From: Gammaproteobacteria bacterium | GTDB lineage: Bacteria > Pseudomonadota > Gammaproteobacteria > HK1 | Direction of reading: 5' to 3' | Assembly: GCA_022826505.1 (NCBI GenBank) | Contig: JAJDUQ010000040.1 | Span: 1 to 42,427, forward strand | DNA: 42,427 nucleotides | Shown here: positions 35,440 through 42,427 of the stretch, piece after piece | Numbering within the stretch: position 1 is the first letter of the stretch | Layout of the letters: each line of letters starts with the position of its first letter | Position numbers and translations under genes: made by a program | Notes under the pieces: generated by a model | Database searches by the model: none | Told to the model about the DNA's origin: nothing | What the model saw: the letters and a program-made list of their open reading frames with translations, nothing else

Positions 35440-35468
35440 GACAATTGACGATGGTGTCGCTGATTGTC
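35440..35468. repeat. Short inverted repeat before the DUF4143 ATPase gene
   Basis: GACAAT (35440-35445) and ATTGTC (35463-35468) are inverted repeats in the AT-richer end of the 35237-35506 gap. They could be an operator or be due to chance. Nothing else is recognisable in that gap. Confidence 0.25.
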
Positions 35469-35506
35469 AGGATATTCCGCGACTACACCGCTGAATATCG
35501 CTGAAA

Positions 35507-36670
35507 ATGCCTCCCGAGACCATTGCCCGCCGTCTGAACGTGAGAGAGATCCTGGACCGGCGATCCTGCTTTCTCTTCGGTCCGCGACAGACCGGCAAGT
35601 CCACCTTGATCCGCCAGCAGTTCGAGGGTTGTCCCACCTACAACCTGCTCGATCAGAGTCTCTTCGTCCGTCTGTCCCGCAACCCCGCGCTGATTCGCGA
35701 AGCGCTGACGCCGGAGACGACGCTCGTCGTCATCGACGAGATCCAGAGAATGCCCGCGCTCCTCAACGAGGTGCATCTCATGATCGAGGAGCACGGGGTC
35801 CGCTTCCTTCTCACCGGGTCGAGCGCCCGGGCCCTGCGCAGGAAAGGGGTGAACCTCCTCGGAGGCCGAGCCCGCTCGCGTGCCCTGCACCCCTTCGTTC
35901 GCGCCGAGCTCGGCGGGCACTTCGAACTGAACCGGGCGCTCGAGCACGGCCTCCTGCCTCCGATATATCTGTCCGACGCCCCGGCGGAGGACCTTGCCGC
36001 GTACGCCGGGGACTATCTGAAGGAAGAAGTCGCCGCCGAAGGGGCGGTCAGGAACATCGGAGCCTTCAGCCGATTTCTGGAAGTCGCCGCATTCGCCCAC
36101 GGTGAAATGATCAATTTCGCGAGCATGGCCGACGACGCACAGGTGCCGGCTTCCACGGTGCGCGAGTACTACGAAATCCTCAAGGACACCTTCATCGCCC
36201 ATGAAGTGCCGGCCTTCACCGAGACGCGGAAGCGCAAGGCGATCTCGACCTCGAAGTACTACCTTTTCGATATCGGGCTCGCCCGCCACCTGCAGGGCCG
36301 GCGAGGGCTGGCGCCGGGAAGCGCCGAATACGGCAGCGCCTTCGAGAGCTACATCTTCCAGGAGATCAAGGCGTTCTGCGACTATCACCGGCTCGACACG
36401 CCCGCGTACTGGCGGTCGAAATCCAAGTTCGAGGTGGACTTCGTGGTCGAAGACCTCGCAGTCGAGGTGAAGGCCAAGAAGAACGTGATCGGGCGGGACC
36501 TGAAGGGGTTGCGGGCACTGCGCGAAGAAGGGTTGTTCGCCCACTACCTGCTCGTATCCATGGAGCCGATGGCGAGGGAGGTGGACGGCATCCGGATTCT
36601 GCCGTGGACGGACTTCCTGGACAGCCTTTGGGGAGGGGAGTGGATCGCCATCGGCTCCGCATCGCGATGA
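35507..36670 (+). CDS. AAA-type ATPase with C-terminal DUF4143 domain
   Basis: A 387-residue protein. Walker A is GPRQTGKS (residues about 25-32) and Walker B is TLVVIDEIQ, with a sensor-like FLLTGSSAR. From about residue 200 the DUF4143 part contains [17 protein letters not shown], a nuclease-like [19 protein letters not shown] with the spacing of a PD-(D/E)xK site (D, then ExK), and a C-terminal beta strand. Proteins of this kind are common single genes in accessory regions; their function is unknown. It lies directly before the decayed higBA remnant. Confidence 0.85.
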   Translation: MPPETIARRLNVREILDRRSCFLFGPRQTGKSTLIRQQFEGCPTYNLLDQSLFVRLSRNPALIREALTPETTLVVIDEIQRMPALLNEVHLMIEEHGVRFLLTGSSARALRRKGVNLLGGRARSRALHPFVRAELGGHFELNRALEHGLLPPIYLSDAPAEDLAAYAGDYLKEEVAAEGAVRNIGAFSRFLEVAAFAHGEMINFASMADDAQVPASTVREYYEILKDTFIAHEVPAFTETRKRKAISTSKYYLFDIGLARHLQGRRGLAPGSAEYGSAFESYIFQEIKAFCDYHRLDTPAYWRSKSKFEVDFVVEDLAVEVKAKKNVIGRDLKGLRALREEGLFAHYLLVSMEPMAREVDGIRILPWTDFLDSLWGGEWIAIGSASR

Positions 36671-36691
36671 TGCCGAGAGCACTTCGCACGG

Positions 36692-36739
36692 ATGGATCCC
36701 CTCCTCGTCAGCGACGTGGACTTGGTCGACTACCATTAG
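36692..36739 (+). pseudogene. Possible higB toxin C-terminal remnant
   Basis: The frame ending at TAG 36737-36739 gives DVDLVDYH, very like the C-terminus (DVEIVDYH) remembered for HigB/RelE-type toxins. It lies 12 bases before the higA start with AGGAGG between, the normal higBA arrangement. The rest of higB is missing; the DUF4143 ATPase gene occupies the upstream position. Confidence 0.4.
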
Positions 36740-36751
36740 GAGGAATGAGCC

Positions 36752-37044
36752 ATGCCGATGAAGAATCCGCCGCATCCGGGGCTTTCGGTACGGCACGATC
36801 GCCTGGGGAGCCCTTGAGGCTCAATGTCACGGAAGCCGCCAGGTGCCTGGGCGTCAGCCGCAAGCAGCTTTCCGATATCGTGAACTGTCACGCCGGCATC
36901 TCTCCTGAAATGGCAATCCGGCTCGACCGGGCATTCGGGGGCGGCGCCGACACGTGGCTTCGGCTCCAGGCGGCCCACGATCTTGCGCAGGCGATGAAGC
37001 GCGCGGATGCAATCAAGGTCGAGCGGATGTCGCCAGCCGCCTGA
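36752..37044 (+). pseudogene. higA: HigA-type antitoxin with +2 frameshift
   Basis: From ATG 36752, eight bases after AGGAGG, the frame gives [18 protein letters not shown], the standard N-terminus of HigA antitoxins, then meets a stop. Two extra G at about 36806-36807 shift the frame; after them the helix-turn-helix resumes ([20 protein letters not shown], then [15 protein letters not shown]) to a normal C-terminus. An alternative open frame from ATG 36745 reads the first 20 codons out of frame ([11 protein letters not shown]) and then the HTH, but it lies one base from the ribosome site and is unlikely to be the native start. Whether any functional DNA-binding protein is made is uncertain. 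Confidence 0.7.
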
Positions 37045-37269
37045 TGCGTGAGGCGCACACTTGGCGAGACCAGGCTGTCGTATACCGCGACAGTCAAGTC
37101 TCAAGTCCCTCGATGTGACTCCGTTTCTCGGCACCACTGATCACCGCGAACACGCACGGCGCGATCACCTCGATCACTTCATGCATCCTGTTCTTGTCAG
37201 CCCGCAGATTGTCGGGTTTGGAGCGCAATGTCCGGTCGCATGCCCGGTGCCGCCGAATTTTCCCGCTCG

Positions 37270-37474
37270 ATGCGCACCATGTCCGGTTCCGACCTGATCT
37301 GGCCGCCCGAGCGGCCCCGCGCCGCCGTCCCCGGGAGCGAGTGGTCGCAGGCCTGGAGCAACCTCTGCCTGGATTTCCACGGCGACCCCGCGCCGGCCGG
37401 ATGTGGTCCCGTTCATGTCGAATCCCAATACCGAGGCCGCGAGCTACGGGGTGTACCGGGAGACGAGGGACTGA
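37270..37474 (+). pseudogene. Collapsed substrate-binding-domain-like gene
   Basis: The frame from ATG 37270 gives SDLIWPPERPRAAVPGSEW then SNLCLDFHGDP. About 30 bases on, in another frame, VPFMSNPNTEAASYGVYRET runs to a TGA at 37472-37474. I recall both blocks from one family of periplasmic-binding-like proteins, where they lie far apart, so this looks like a gene with a large internal deletion. The recollection cannot be checked here. No gene was recognised in 37045-37269. Confidence 0.3.
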
Positions 37475-37834
37475 GTCACCGACTGCGCAACCCGGAGGGG
37501 TGGGCTCGCAAGGTACTGGAACGGACGAGCACCAATCTCATCCTGACAGCGCTGGGGACAGCTCCTCTGGAAGCGACGCCCGGGATGTCGGAGGCGTGGT
37601 GCCAGGTGACGACATGGCTAGAGCCGTAGTCGGTTCCGCTGTCATTCGGGGAGATAGTTGAACTGACTGCTGGGTCCATACCGTCCGCACCGTGAACTCC
37701 GTGCGGCAGACCTCGTGGCTGTGGAACAGACCGCAGACGGCGTCCACCGCCTGCAACTGGAAGTCGAGATCAGGCTCGAAACGGAGCTTCGTCATGTTCG
37801 GACCGGATTTCTCCTACGCGCTTGCCGCTCGCGG
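37475..37834. other. Gene-free stretch before hicB
   Basis: I see no supportable gene. A short frame on the plus strand (37475-37629, with LERTSTNLILTALGTAPLEA) has coding-like composition but no start of its own and no resemblance I recognise. It may be more debris of the collapsed gene. Confidence 0.3.
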
Positions 37835-38047
37835 TCAAGCAAGCATCAGGCGTTCGCCCTTCGGTTGCGGGACCGGTCGTCCCAACTCCCGCGCTCGTTC
37901 GATCCAGAACTGCATCGCGTCATTGACGTTCCGCAACGCGGCTTCCTGATCGTCACCGTGCGCCATGCACCCGGGCAATTCGGGCACCTCGGCGATGAAC
38001 GCCTGATCTTCGTTGCTCCAGTAGAGAATGATCTCGTACTTGTGCAT
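37835..38047 (-). CDS. hicB: HicB-type antitoxin
   Basis: A 70-residue protein with YEIILYWSNEDQAFIAEVPE, LPGCMAHGDDQEAALRNV and WIERARELGRPVPQPKG, the degraded-RNase-H-like HicB fold that covers the HicA active site. It has no C-terminal DNA-binding domain, so it belongs to the short HicB group. Its ATG overlaps the HicA stop as TGATG, so the two are translationally coupled. Confidence 0.85.
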   Translation of the reverse strand: MHKYEIILYWSNEDQAFIAEVPELPGCMAHGDDQEAALRNVNDAMQFWIERARELGRPVPQPKGERLMLA

Positions 38048-38301
38048 CAGTCGTCACCTCCCAGTTTGTATTTCAGAATCAACTGCCGAACCTGCCTCAC
38101 CTGATAGGGCTTGGCATGTCCGCCACGGCTTTGCAGGTTGACGATTTCCACAACGCCTTCCTTGTCGAAAAGGTGGTGGCTTCCGCGAATGTGCTCCTCG
38201 AATCCCAGATACTCCATCAGGGCTCGCAGGTTGGAGAACCGGATGTTTGCGTCCGACCGTCCGCGGAGGATGGCCTGCAACAGTCGCTCATGCCGGTTCA
38301 T
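38047..38301 (-). CDS. hicA: HicA-type mRNA interferase toxin
   Basis: An 84-residue protein with a double-stranded-RNA-binding-like fold. It has IRFSNLRALMEYLGFEE, then the catalytic GSHHLF motif (G40-S41-H42), and a C-terminal KPYQVRQVRQLI segment. These are the key HicA features. The start MNRHERLLQ at 38301 is by family length; the ribosome site is weak, and the frame stays open upstream to 38448 without resemblance. It precedes hicB, the usual order. Confidence 0.82.
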   Translation of the reverse strand: MNRHERLLQAILRGRSDANIRFSNLRALMEYLGFEEHIRGSHHLFDKEGVVEIVNLQSRGGHAKPYQVRQVRQLILKYKLGGDD

Positions 38302-38496
38302 GGGCGGACGGCCGATGCCGTCGAGGATCTCCCACATGGTGACGCACGCGAGGCGGACGGCCTCGTCGGCAATTGAATCGAGGCAGACGGCAACGCGCGG
38401 CTCCGTCCGCGGGCGCATGATCTCGGAGATAAATTTCGGGTGACACAATCTACGCTTGTCTTGTCCGTGGTCCTCACCCCGCCAACCGAACCCCGT

Positions 38497-39009
38497 TCAC
38501 CTCTCCACCTCCGCCCACAACACAACCAGCGTCGTGCAATCCAGACACATCCCCGGATCCGTATAGATCATCCGCGAGTGCCGCCCCTTCGCCCCGAACA
38601 CATCGTTGATCAGGTGCGACGCCCCGTTCAGCGCCTGCGGCTGCTCGGTGAAATCCGGAGTCGCCTGCACCGACCCCTCGACACGCACGATGCGCTTGAT
38701 CCGGGACAGCTCGCCGACGGCGGACTTCAACTGCGCAATCGCGTTCAGCGCCGAGATCCGGAACGACTGGTACCCGTCCTCGACTGTCAGCTTGTCCCCG
38801 AGCTTCCCGGTGTACTTCATCTCGCCGTCAATCCACGGAAGCTGGCCCGACGTGTAGATGACTCCGTTCACCTCGACCCAGGGCTCGTAGTCCCCCACGG
38901 CGGAAGGCACGCTCGGTAGCTCCAACCCCAGAGCCTTCAGTCGCTCTTCGGGGGTCGGACCGTCCAGATTTTCGCTTTCCCGGGCTTCCCCGGCAGATTC
39001 GGACGCCAT
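38497..39009 (-). CDS. RidA/YjgF-family protein (single domain)
   Basis: A 170-residue protein of the YjgF_endoribonc group. Its core has LPSVPSAVGDYEPWVEVNG, IYTSGQLPWIDGEMKYTGKL and VRVEGSVQATPDFTEQPQAL. The first 20 residues are charged and probably disordered. ATG 39009 is chosen because GAGGAG lies five bases before it; ATG 39012 is too close. It is unrelated in sequence detail to the three-domain RidA at 9247. Members of this group do not always have imine deaminase activity, so the function is open. It lies downstream of hipA on the same strand after 240 bases. Confidence 0.8.
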   Translation of the reverse strand: MASESAGEARESENLDGPTPEERLKALGLELPSVPSAVGDYEPWVEVNGVIYTSGQLPWIDGEMKYTGKLGDKLTVEDGYQSFRISALNAIAQLKSAVGELSRIKRIVRVEGSVQATPDFTEQPQALNGASHLINDVFGAKGRHSRMIYTDPGMCLDCTTLVVLWAEVER

Positions 39010-39251
39010 CATGTCTCCTCGCTGGTATTCGTCGTAAGCTGTTTCCGATGCCGGAGCACCGGAGGTCTCCGGGAACGCCGCCTGCGGTCCGGTGAATGCC
39101 CCGGCGGTCTCGCCGGAAGTCGACGCACGACCGCACCACCACGACCGCCTGAGGTTCGTCGTTCGCCGCGCTCCCGACGACCTCGCGCCGTTCAGGCGCT
39201 TCGAGACGATCCTGCGCGAGACCGCCCCGGGGGCGCAACGCATGAGCGCGC

Positions 39252-40559
39252 TCACCGGCCCGAGGTCAGGTTCGCTCTGAAGGTCTTCTTGATGCGGGCC
39301 GCATCGCGAGGGGCGACGCCTGCCGCTTCAGCGTGTCTTCCCCAGTCCCTGGCCGAGGCGCCGATCTCGGCCAGTATCTCCAGGGCTCTGCGTTTCTTCA
39401 TGCCGATGGAGGCGGCGAACTGAAGGATGTCGTCAAGCTCGAAGCCGCTCCGGCGCCCGGCCAGGCTCATCTGGTGGTCGCGGGTCCATGTGCCGCCCGG
39501 ATTCCAGGCGTAGGTAACGTCATATACCGGGGACAGGGACCAGTTCCCACGTCGGTCCATCAGGAACGAGATGTTCTTGACGTGGTCATCCTGGTTGCGA
39601 CCGATGACGTTGAAGACTGCACGGCGAAATTGCTCCTCGACTGCAGTCATGCCGAGACTCAGGTCGCGGATCGTCATGACGGCCTGTTCGTAGGAGTAGG
39701 CGGATGGGTCATTGAAGTCGAAGTGCCGCAACGCTCCCAGTGACTGCATGTGGATCTTGCGACCGGTGCCGTCACGGTCGAATCGTTTCGTCATGAAGTG
39801 ACTGCGGTCGGCCTCGTGGTGGAGCCGGCACTCGGACATCGTGATGCCGGCCGCGCGCGCCATGAGTGCGTAAGCGTATTCGATTCTGCCGTAGCCCTCG
39901 GGATCGGCCGGCTCCTTGTCCCGGTTGTTCGAAACGCCGTCGAACTTCAGCAGCCAGTGCTCGAAGCCCGGCTCGGCATCGAGCTGTCCGGATCGGAATT
40001 CGCCGGTGTTCGGGTTCCAGGCGAGAACGGCCTTGGCCCGCGCGCCACCCGCCGACGTGCCGACGCTCAGGATGTCCTCGAGAGCCTCCGCGTCGTGCTT
40101 TCCCTCGAATCGCCCGGCAAGGCTTGCGCGTTCGTCGAGCACACGGTTCGCCAGGTCGACAAGTCGGGCGACTTCCAGTGTGTTCGCTCTCGTGCGTCTG
40201 CGAAGCGCCGGCTCGAACTCGAGGGCGCCGATGCCGCGGCGGCCGATGTAGCAGAGCCGGTCAACCGGGTTGAAGGCCTCCGGGCTCCTTCCGGTTTCCG
40301 CCAGCCATGCGTCGATCAGGCGATTGCCGAACCTGTCCGGAAGCGCGTCCGCCAGCATTCCCGGCAGACCCCTGAAGGATTCCCGGTTGAGAGCCGGGAA
40401 CTCGTAGGGTGTCTCTCTGGCGGGCATCGCCAGAGGCGCAACCTCGATGCCGGCGTTGACGAAAGCCGGGTCGTACTGGAAGACCCCGAGGGCGCGTGTC
40501 TCATCCCACGACACCGCCCCGATGCGTCGGCCCCAGAGGATGACGTTCGCGTCAGTCAT
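39252..40559 (-). CDS. hipA: HipA-family serine/threonine kinase toxin
   Basis: A 435-residue kinase. It has a short N-terminal domain (GRRIGAVSWDETRALGVFQY), a P-loop-like SVGTSAGGARAKAVLAW, the catalytic loop GRNQDDHVKNISFLMD and the metal-binding SPVYDV. These match HipA, which phosphorylates glutamyl-tRNA synthetase or a related target to cause dormancy. The start ATG 40559 overlaps the antitoxin stop by 8 bases (ATGACTGA), so the pair is coupled. Length is normal and no broken motif is seen. Confidence 0.9.
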   Translation of the reverse strand: MTDANVILWGRRIGAVSWDETRALGVFQYDPAFVNAGIEVAPLAMPARETPYEFPALNRESFRGLPGMLADALPDRFGNRLIDAWLAETGRSPEAFNPVDRLCYIGRRGIGALEFEPALRRRTRANTLEVARLVDLANRVLDERASLAGRFEGKHDAEALEDILSVGTSAGGARAKAVLAWNPNTGEFRSGQLDAEPGFEHWLLKFDGVSNNRDKEPADPEGYGRIEYAYALMARAAGITMSECRLHHEADRSHFMTKRFDRDGTGRKIHMQSLGALRHFDFNDPSAYSYEQAVMTIRDLSLGMTAVEEQFRRAVFNVIGRNQDDHVKNISFLMDRRGNWSLSPVYDVTYAWNPGGTWTRDHQMSLAGRRSGFELDDILQFAASIGMKKRRALEILAEIGASARDWGRHAEAAGVAPRDAARIKKTFRANLTSGR

Positions 40560-40908
40560 GCGGGCCGTCACCCCATGTCCAGGTCGGCTCGCGGTCTTCC
40601 CGTGGTCGCGGGCGTGCGCGCCGACGTTCGGAACGGGTGCGCGAGACACGCTCAATCGGGCGGATTCGGCCCGTGGGTATCGCGTCCAGGACGGCATCGC
40701 CCAGGTCCAGAGCCAGGGCGACGCGCAGGAAAGTGTCGAAGGTGGAAGATTCGCCGGCCTCGACGCGCCGCAGGGTGCGGAGACCGATTCCGGCATCCCT
40801 TGCCAGCATGGATTGCGTCACGTTGCGGGACAGTCGCAATCGTGCCAGGCGGGACCCGATCTCGATTTCAAGTTGCCGAGATGTGTTTGTGCGCTCCGTA
40901 ATCGGCAT
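40552..40908 (-). CDS. hipB: HipB-like XRE-family antitoxin
   Basis: A 118-residue DNA-binding protein with a Cro/CI helix-turn-helix at about residues 15-70 (SRLARLRLSRNVTQSMLARD, then GIGLRTLRRVEAGESSTFDT). The C-terminal tail is Arg-rich and then acidic-aromatic (TWTWGDGPHD). ATG 40908 follows AAAGGG. It would neutralise HipA and repress the operon by binding sites upstream. Confidence 0.85.
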   Translation of the reverse strand: MPITERTNTSRQLEIEIGSRLARLRLSRNVTQSMLARDAGIGLRTLRRVEAGESSTFDTFLRVALALDLGDAVLDAIPTGRIRPIERVSRTRSERRRARPRPREDREPTWTWGDGPHD

Positions 40909-40910
40909 AT

Positions 40911-41040
40911 TGTGACCCTTTATTGCGATAATTCGCATATTGAAGGCCAAATATGACCGCTAATCCAGTATCGTGTCAAGAGGCGGTAAATGGCCTCCTA
41001 AACAGAAAAGTCAACATAAAAGGCCTGATGTGACCCTTTA
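40911..41040. promoter_or_regulatory. hipBA promoter/operator region with palindrome and direct repeats
   Basis: An AT-rich block before hipB. TGCGA-TAAT-TCGCA (40924-40937) is a perfect palindrome with a four-base centre. TGTGACCCTTTA occurs twice in the same orientation, at 40911-40922 and 41029-41040. Such repeats before a hipBA operon are expected binding sites for the HipB antitoxin, with the pair spaced 118 bases apart allowing DNA looping (inference). Confidence 0.55.
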
Positions 41041-41195
41041 CTGAGATGTTCCAATACAATGCAGCCGGGGCCTGCGCCACTCTCCGGCTGCTCGCGGCCG
41101 AAGTTGCGCACGTATTGCGGTCATGCAGTTCGCGAGCACCGCCTGCGTCTCGGGCGTCATCGCTGCTGTCAGCATCACCGCCATGCAGCCGGGAA

Positions 41196-42041
41196 TCATC
41201 CGGCCAGATGTATCGTGGCCACCCCCGTGGCGACCAGGGCCGCCGCGGCGATTCGAGATCGTCCGAACGGTTCCTTGAGCACGACCGCGCCGATGAGGGC
41301 AGCGATGATGACACTGGTCTCCCGCAGAGCGGAGACGTGCGCCATCGCACCGAGACTCAGGGCGTAGATCGCGAGCCCGTAGGAGCCGAAGTTGAACAGA
41401 GCGGCGAGTCCGCCCGGTCGCCACCGGGTGCGAAGGAAAACAATGGCTTCGGTGCGACGGGACACGATTGCGACGAGCACGATGGGAATCGCGAACAGCG
41501 CGAACAACCAGCCGATGTACCCGACGGGGCTTCCCGACGCCCGCACGCCGATACCGTCGACGACGGTGTAGGCGGCTATCGTCGCGCCCGTCGCGAGCGG
41601 ATATCCGATCGCACGCCGGCGAATTCGGGGATCGAAACGGCTGCCCGCCACCAGGCTCATGATTCCGGCCGAAACGAGAAGCACCCCGGCGATGCCCCCC
41701 GGGCCGAGTCGTTCTCCGGCGAATGCCGCCGAACCGAGGGCGACGAGCAGCGGCGCCGAGCCTCGAGCGAGGGGATAGGCATGCGAGAGGTCTCCGACTC
41801 GGTAGGATTCGATGAGGAGGAAGAAGTAGAGATTGTTCAGCGCGGCGGAAAGCACCAGGTACTTCCAGCTCTCGGCGGCAATCGGCGGGCTCAGGACGAT
41901 CAGGACCGGCGAGAACGCCGCGGTCAGGCCCGTGATCACCGCCATCGCCATCAGGCGATCGCCGTCGACCTTGACCAGGGCGTTCCACAACGCGTGCATG
42001 AACGCCGAGGCAAGGACGATTGCGGTGACTACGGGGTCCAC
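41196..42041 (-). CDS. EamA/DMT-family transporter
   Basis: A 281-residue membrane protein with about ten helices in two EamA repeats. The first repeat starts TAIVLASAFMHALWNALVKV; the second includes YPLATGATIAAYTVVDGIG and LRETSVIIAALIGAVVLKEP, the last being a family hallmark. GTG 42041 is preferred by family length; ATG 42146 would add 35 residues with no membrane segment. Substrate unknown, typically amino acids or metabolites for export. It reads divergently from the homologous gene at 42191. Confidence 0.82.
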   Translation of the reverse strand: MDPVVTAIVLASAFMHALWNALVKVDGDRLMAMAVITGLTAAFSPVLIVLSPPIAAESWKYLVLSAALNNLYFFLLIESYRVGDLSHAYPLARGSAPLLVALGSAAFAGERLGPGGIAGVLLVSAGIMSLVAGSRFDPRIRRRAIGYPLATGATIAAYTVVDGIGVRASGSPVGYIGWLFALFAIPIVLVAIVSRRTEAIVFLRTRWRPGGLAALFNFGSYGLAIYALSLGAMAHVSALRETSVIIAALIGAVVLKEPFGRSRIAAAALVATGVATIHLAG

Positions 42042-42190
42042 GTGGACATCGACCGCATGCTGGCGAGAAGTCGCACCGGTGGCCGCGATTCGATCAGCCG
42101 CTGCCGGCCACGTATCGAGTTCATCCCGTGCGAGGATACGAACCATCGCCGCTTGCCATTCCGGGTGACCAGCACCGTGTGCGCGCGTTC

Positions 42191-42427
42191 ATGGATTCCG
42201 TAGTCGCATCTCTCGTGATCGCATCAGCGGTCCTGCATCCTCTGCGCGAGGTGTACATCAAGGACAACGCCTACCCTGAAGGGCTGGCGTACGCGGTGAT
42301 GGCCGTGTTCGTGGTGCTGGCGGGACTCCACGTGGCGGCGACGGGGTCGAGTCCATGGGCCGCGCTCGAGGTCTGGCCTCTCGTCGCCGCTTCCGGGGCG
42401 TGCGTGATTCTGTATTTCCTGTTCACC
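42191..42427 (+). CDS. EamA/DMT-like transporter, N-terminal part (runs off the window)
   Basis: 79 codons from ATG 42191 to the end of the window, without a stop. The sequence starts MDSVVASLVIASAVLHPLRE, with three hydrophobic segments, and aligns with the N-terminus of the divergent neighbour (IVLASAFMHALWNALVK). It is therefore probably a paralogous EamA protein transcribed in the opposite direction. Confidence 0.65.
   Translation, partial: MDSVVASLVIASAVLHPLREVYIKDNAYPEGLAYAVMAVFVVLAGLHVAATGSSPWAALEVWPLVAASGACVILYFLFT

Noticed and set aside
39092..39280. Plus-strand frame of 62 codons between hipA and the RidA gene
   Set aside because: No recognised domain or ribosome site; it overlaps the end of hipA and looks like a shadow frame.
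1..42427. CRISPR arrays, tRNA or rRNA genes, replication origin
   Set aside because: No regularly spaced repeats, cloverleaf-like or rRNA sequence, or DnaA-box cluster was seen on reading either strand.

Overview
GC-rich bacterial chromosome, 42.4 kb, with Shine-Dalgarno starts, TRAP and ABC importers, a Tat-dependent binding protein and type II toxin-antitoxin genes. This suggests a heterotrophic Pseudomonadota, probably an alphaproteobacterium; there is no rRNA or housekeeping marker to settle it. No tRNA, rRNA or CRISPR array was seen.

Left edge (1-3000): the end of an ISKra4-type insertion sequence, then the C-terminal half of a BrxD-like ATPase gene (truncated by the element), then a BrxHI-like helicase gene with an in-frame TGA. 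This looks like a decayed BREX type 2 defence locus.

Centre (3000-35240): a methyl-compound / C1 catabolic island. Core parts are two CmuA-like fusions (UroD/MtaA-type methyltransferase plus C-terminal corrinoid domain, 18559-20460 and 31612-33480), two short MetE-like zinc methyltransferases (7920-8978 and 17002-18099), and a RACo-type corrinoid activase with an N-terminal [2Fe-2S] domain (26833-28722). Around them are a GcvT-fused FAD demethylase (10880-13294), a Rieske oxygenase (33716-35236), a PhnZ/TmpB-like HD oxygenase, a triple-domain RidA protein, a DUF1330 protein, a phosphodiesterase, and four uptake or efflux systems (TRAP, carbohydrate-type ABC, SLC13/RCK, MFS). Inferred flow: methylated substrate is imported; methyl groups go to the corrinoid of the fusion proteins and on to a thiol (homocysteine) through the MetE-like enzymes, while other N- or O-methyl groups are removed oxidatively to THF or formaldehyde. 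The activase would rescue oxidised cobalamin. No MtrH/CmuB-type enzyme and no cobalamin riboswitch were found.

Regulation: one intact LysR regulator (20862-21770). Three decayed LysR N-termini lie on the minus strand just upstream of the TRAP operon, the first corrinoid fusion gene and the ABC operon. All four share an upstream element of the form TCATCAGAA-N3-CYGAGGA. The arrangement suggests ancestral divergent regulator/operon pairs in which the regulator genes died but the element survived.

Right edge (35500-42427): an accessory region with a DUF4143 ATPase, a decayed higBA module, a collapsed binding-protein-like gene, intact hicAB and hipBA modules, a RidA-family gene, and two divergent EamA transporters, the last running off the end.
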